Part shown: piece after piece, positions 61,692 through 64,000 of the stretch
How positions within the stretch are numbered: position 1 is the stretch's first letter
Layout: each line of letters opens with the position of its first letter
Assembly: GCA_949987565.1 (NCBI GenBank)
Contig: OX465110.1
Location: forward strand, 6,882,518-6,946,517
Length of the DNA: 64,000 nt
Direction of reading: 5' to 3'
From: Luidia sarsii
Taxonomy: Eukaryota; Echinodermata; Asteroidea; Paxillosida; Luidiidae
Made by a program: the position numbers and the translations under genes
The notes under the pieces: model-generated
The model's database searches: none
Seen by the model: only the letters and a program-made list of their open reading frames with translations
Told to the model about the DNA's origin: nothing

Positions 61692-63975
61692 GTGTGAAAG
61701 ACGCTCGACTGCCAACGTGTAGGTTCGTGGTTCGATCCCGGGTGTATTTTTCACTTATTTTTTTCTCAGCACGACTGTGCTGCATAAGGTGTTTAAAAAA
61801 ACTCCTGCAAACACCAACGTCGCATGTGCCGCATCTCGATGGGTCGGTGTGATGCTGGGACTCTCCTCGTAATCCAGGTTCGCGTCTCCGTATAGACCCG
61901 TCTTCGATGACGTCACGGTTTTGTTTATCGGCCATCTTGGATTTAACACATGAGCACGTCATCACCGCCGTTACTAAGTCAGCTGTGCATACAACAACTC
62001 CACATGCACGGCGGCAAGTTTTGAACTCGTCGTAGTTGTACTACTACTACTACTGCTTTTTACTATAGTATTACTAGTTGTGCCATAGAGGAATCTCTTT
62101 TTATTCCTCCGGGGTTGTATCATGGATTAGAGGTACTTGTTTTGTTGAAAGATGATTAACTTTTGCGCTGTCCTTGGCTGTGGAAGCAGGGGGGATCGTG
62201 ATAAGAAATAATTTTATCGTTTACCCGCTGTACTGACAAGAGAAGCTCATCATTATTATTGTTTGGTCATGGGGGGATCGCATGGAACCTGACGGTAGTA
62301 TTATACTACACTGTATAATGATAGACACGGAGAATGGACCATGAACAAATAGAGTTCTCAACCCCGACTTCATCTAAGGGCTGACTTCAGAAACTGATGG
62401 AACAGACTTTAGACAACATTTCTAGGTAGTATGCGGCCTCAAATTCTGGCAGCACATTTTGTGAAATAATTATTTTCAACAAAAGGATTATAAAGAAAAA
62501 CATGAGAAAAGTCAACAAATGGGTTTAAGCACTTGCTTGTTACTTATTTTCCAATCTGTTTTCTCTGTTAATAAATTACGAATCAGAGTGATATACAAAA
62601 ATGTTGCAAACTGCTTACTGACTGAAATTACCCAAATGCAAATCTTAAAATTTAGTGGGCCTGACGTTTCGATCCTAGCAGGACCTTTCTCAGAGGCCTT
62701 TCTCTGCCATTGAGAAAGGTCCTGCTAGGATCGAAAGCGGTTTCGAACACGATTTTTGTCAACCATTCAATTTGCTGCTTCCCTCAATCTATATGATATC
62801 CGAATTTGTACCGTTTGATCAATGATCATCAGCTTCGGGTGGTCTTCAATAATAATGTGTCAGTGTTATGCGTCACTTGACATTAAAGCTGCATTATTTT
62901 AACTGGGAAGAGTTATCGTATTGTACATGTTGCTTCAGGTTGAAACTTTGCTTGAGTTTAGAATCGACAATATTCAAGGTAAAATTTAACTGACATGACA
63001 TGATTTTCACGTCAAACCTCATTAACATTTTCACTTGAACAATTTTGTACATGAATGCCATTGTACTGCGCCATACATAATAATTATGGCTTACGGAAGT
63101 ATTTTAGTGTGCTGCACCCTTTACTCGCGACGAAATCCAAAAAGCCCGCCGCCAACGGCCATGTCCCGTAATTTTAATCGGGTTCGCTAACATGTATAAG
63201 ATGTCCGTAACTGTTGCGTACCACAAGTGGCCTTGTGTGAAAGACGCTCGCCTGCCAACGTGTAGGTCCGTGGTTCGATCCCGGGGGTATTTTTCCCTTT
63301 TTTTTTCTCAGCACGATAGTGCGGTATAAGGTGTTTAAAAAACTCCCGCAAACACCAACGTCGCATGTGGCGCATCTAGATGGGTCGCTGTGACGCTGGG
63401 ACTGTCCTCGTAATCCAGGTTCGCGTCTTCGTAAAGGGACACATGCGTTTGGTCGACTCGGCGGCCAAGGTCTAGGGGCCGCTGTGTTTCCTCCCTCACA
63501 TGGCGCGTGGGTCTACGGGCCTATATGGATGAGGGTAGGGAAGGACGTGCGGTGGACCGGTACCGAGGCCTTAAGAGCTCTAATAGATCCGTGCACACGG
63601 GACGACCCTGGAGGTCCCGGGGATCTGAAAGCTTGGTCTGACACCGCATAACTTTTTTTCTCACAAACTTTGATTTTTTAAGTGTTTCGTGCTTGTTTTT
63701 TCTATTCATTTTTCGCTGTTTGGTCTTCCGAAACAGCTTTTGTTTTCGGTTTTTTTTTCTATACATTTTGTTTTTTTCTCCCCTTTTTTGTCCATCTGTT
63801 TCGGTCTTCCGAAACGGCTCTTGTCTTCGTTCTGTTTTGTTTTCCTATTAAATTTTTTTCTTAGTTATTTCGGTCTTTCAAAAACAGCTCTTGTTTTCGT
63901 TTTTTGTAAATACCCTTTTTCACTTTTTTTTAACGTGTAAGATATCCGAAACTGTTGCGTAATACAAGTGTCCTT
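61692..63975 (+). repeat. Array unit 28 (2284 bp), A3/B3 mosaic
   Basis: THAP fossil 62152, palindrome 62667-62736, S1 63189-63433, S2 from 63932. It has A3 states CCTCCGGGGTTG (near 62107), CAGTGTTATGCG (near 62860) and AATATTCAAGG (near 62969). It has common states at CCAATCTGTTTTC and AAAAATGTTGC, and the B3-like tail TCTCACAAAC (near 63660) with ATTAAATTTTTTTC. Confidence 0.95.
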
Positions 63976-64000
63976 GTGTGAAAGACGCTCGACTGCCAAC
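63976..64000 (+). repeat. Array unit 29, first 25 bp
   Basis: The window ends inside the S2 head of the next copy (GTGTGAAAGACGCTCGACTG and five more bases), so the array continues past the right edge. Confidence 0.95.

Larger units (their letters stand above)
1..64000. repeat. Macrosatellite-like tandem array, 2.28 kb unit, 28 full copies
   Basis: The same 2283-2287 bp block recurs head to tail from the first to the last base. With the phase set at base 1 (GTGTGAAAGACGCTCGACTG), copies begin at 1, 2286, 4571, 6856, 9141, 11427, 13713, 15999, 18284, 20569, 22854, 25138, 27421, 29705, 31989, 34274, 36558, 38843, 41130, 43416, 45703, 47988, 50273, 52558, 54842, 57125, 59409, 61692 and 63976. 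All copies share one orientation. Length changes come from homopolymer runs (A, G and T tracts) and a few one-base indels. The phase is arbitrary because no array end is visible. Each unit is composite: two SINE-like copies, a THAP fossil, a palindrome, and GC-rich and T-rich blocks. The repeat is seen directly; calling it a macrosatellite is a size-based description. Confidence 0.98.

Noticed and set aside
1..64000. CRISPR array, rDNA, histone or snRNA gene cluster
   Set aside because: There are no short regularly spaced repeats with unique spacers, and I recognise no rRNA, 5S, snRNA or histone sequence in the unit.
1..64000. Centromeric satellite with CENP-B boxes
   Set aside because: I found no match to the mammalian CENP-B box consensus in the unit. 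A centromeric role cannot be excluded but is not supported by sequence.

Overview
The whole 64 kb window is one head-to-tail tandem array. A 2.28 kb unit (2283-2287 bp) is repeated 28 times without interruption, and the first 25 bases of a 29th copy close the window. No unique flanking sequence appears at either edge, so the true array is longer than 64 kb. By eye, neighbouring copies differ at only a handful to a few tens of positions each. I find no convincing protein-coding gene, rRNA, snRNA or intact tRNA gene. Every open frame is short and recurs only because the unit recurs.

The DNA looks like an animal nuclear genome: a macrosatellite built from tRNA-headed SINE-like elements, a fossil THAP zinc-finger start, a palindrome, and T-rich and microsatellite tracts. 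The THAP start and the possible hammerhead-like motif make me lean to a marine invertebrate (cnidarian or similar), but the sequence does not prove this.

Layout of one unit (coordinates of copy 1): 1-201, 3' part of SINE-like copy S2; 217-249, a CRE palindrome and a YY1/TISU-like motif; 348-362, (TAC)5; 461-553, THAP-domain fossil with an in-frame stop; 554-966, AT-rich spacer; 967-1045, a perfect 26-bp-stem palindrome whose minus strand resembles a degenerate hammerhead ribozyme; 1046-1497, AT-rich spacer; 1498-1742, SINE-like copy S1 (245 bp); 1743-1970, GC-rich block with a dense cluster of 6-bp palindromes; 1971-2241, T-rich tract holding three diverged copies of a ~35 bp motif; 2242-2486, next S2 copy, crossing into the next unit. 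S1 and S2 are about 90% alike and both point along +.

The variants shared between copies show how the array evolves. Units 2-5, 14-17 and 24-27 alternate in an ABAB pattern, giving higher-order dimers of 4570, 4569 and 4567 bp. Units 7-8, 9-11 and 21-23 are instead homogenised copy by copy. Unit 28 is a mosaic of the A and B types. This fits recent unequal exchange or segmental duplication inside the array. Nothing here works as a set of genes. The only plausible activities are transcription from the pol III-like boxes or the CRE/YY1-like site, and structural roles of the repeat itself.
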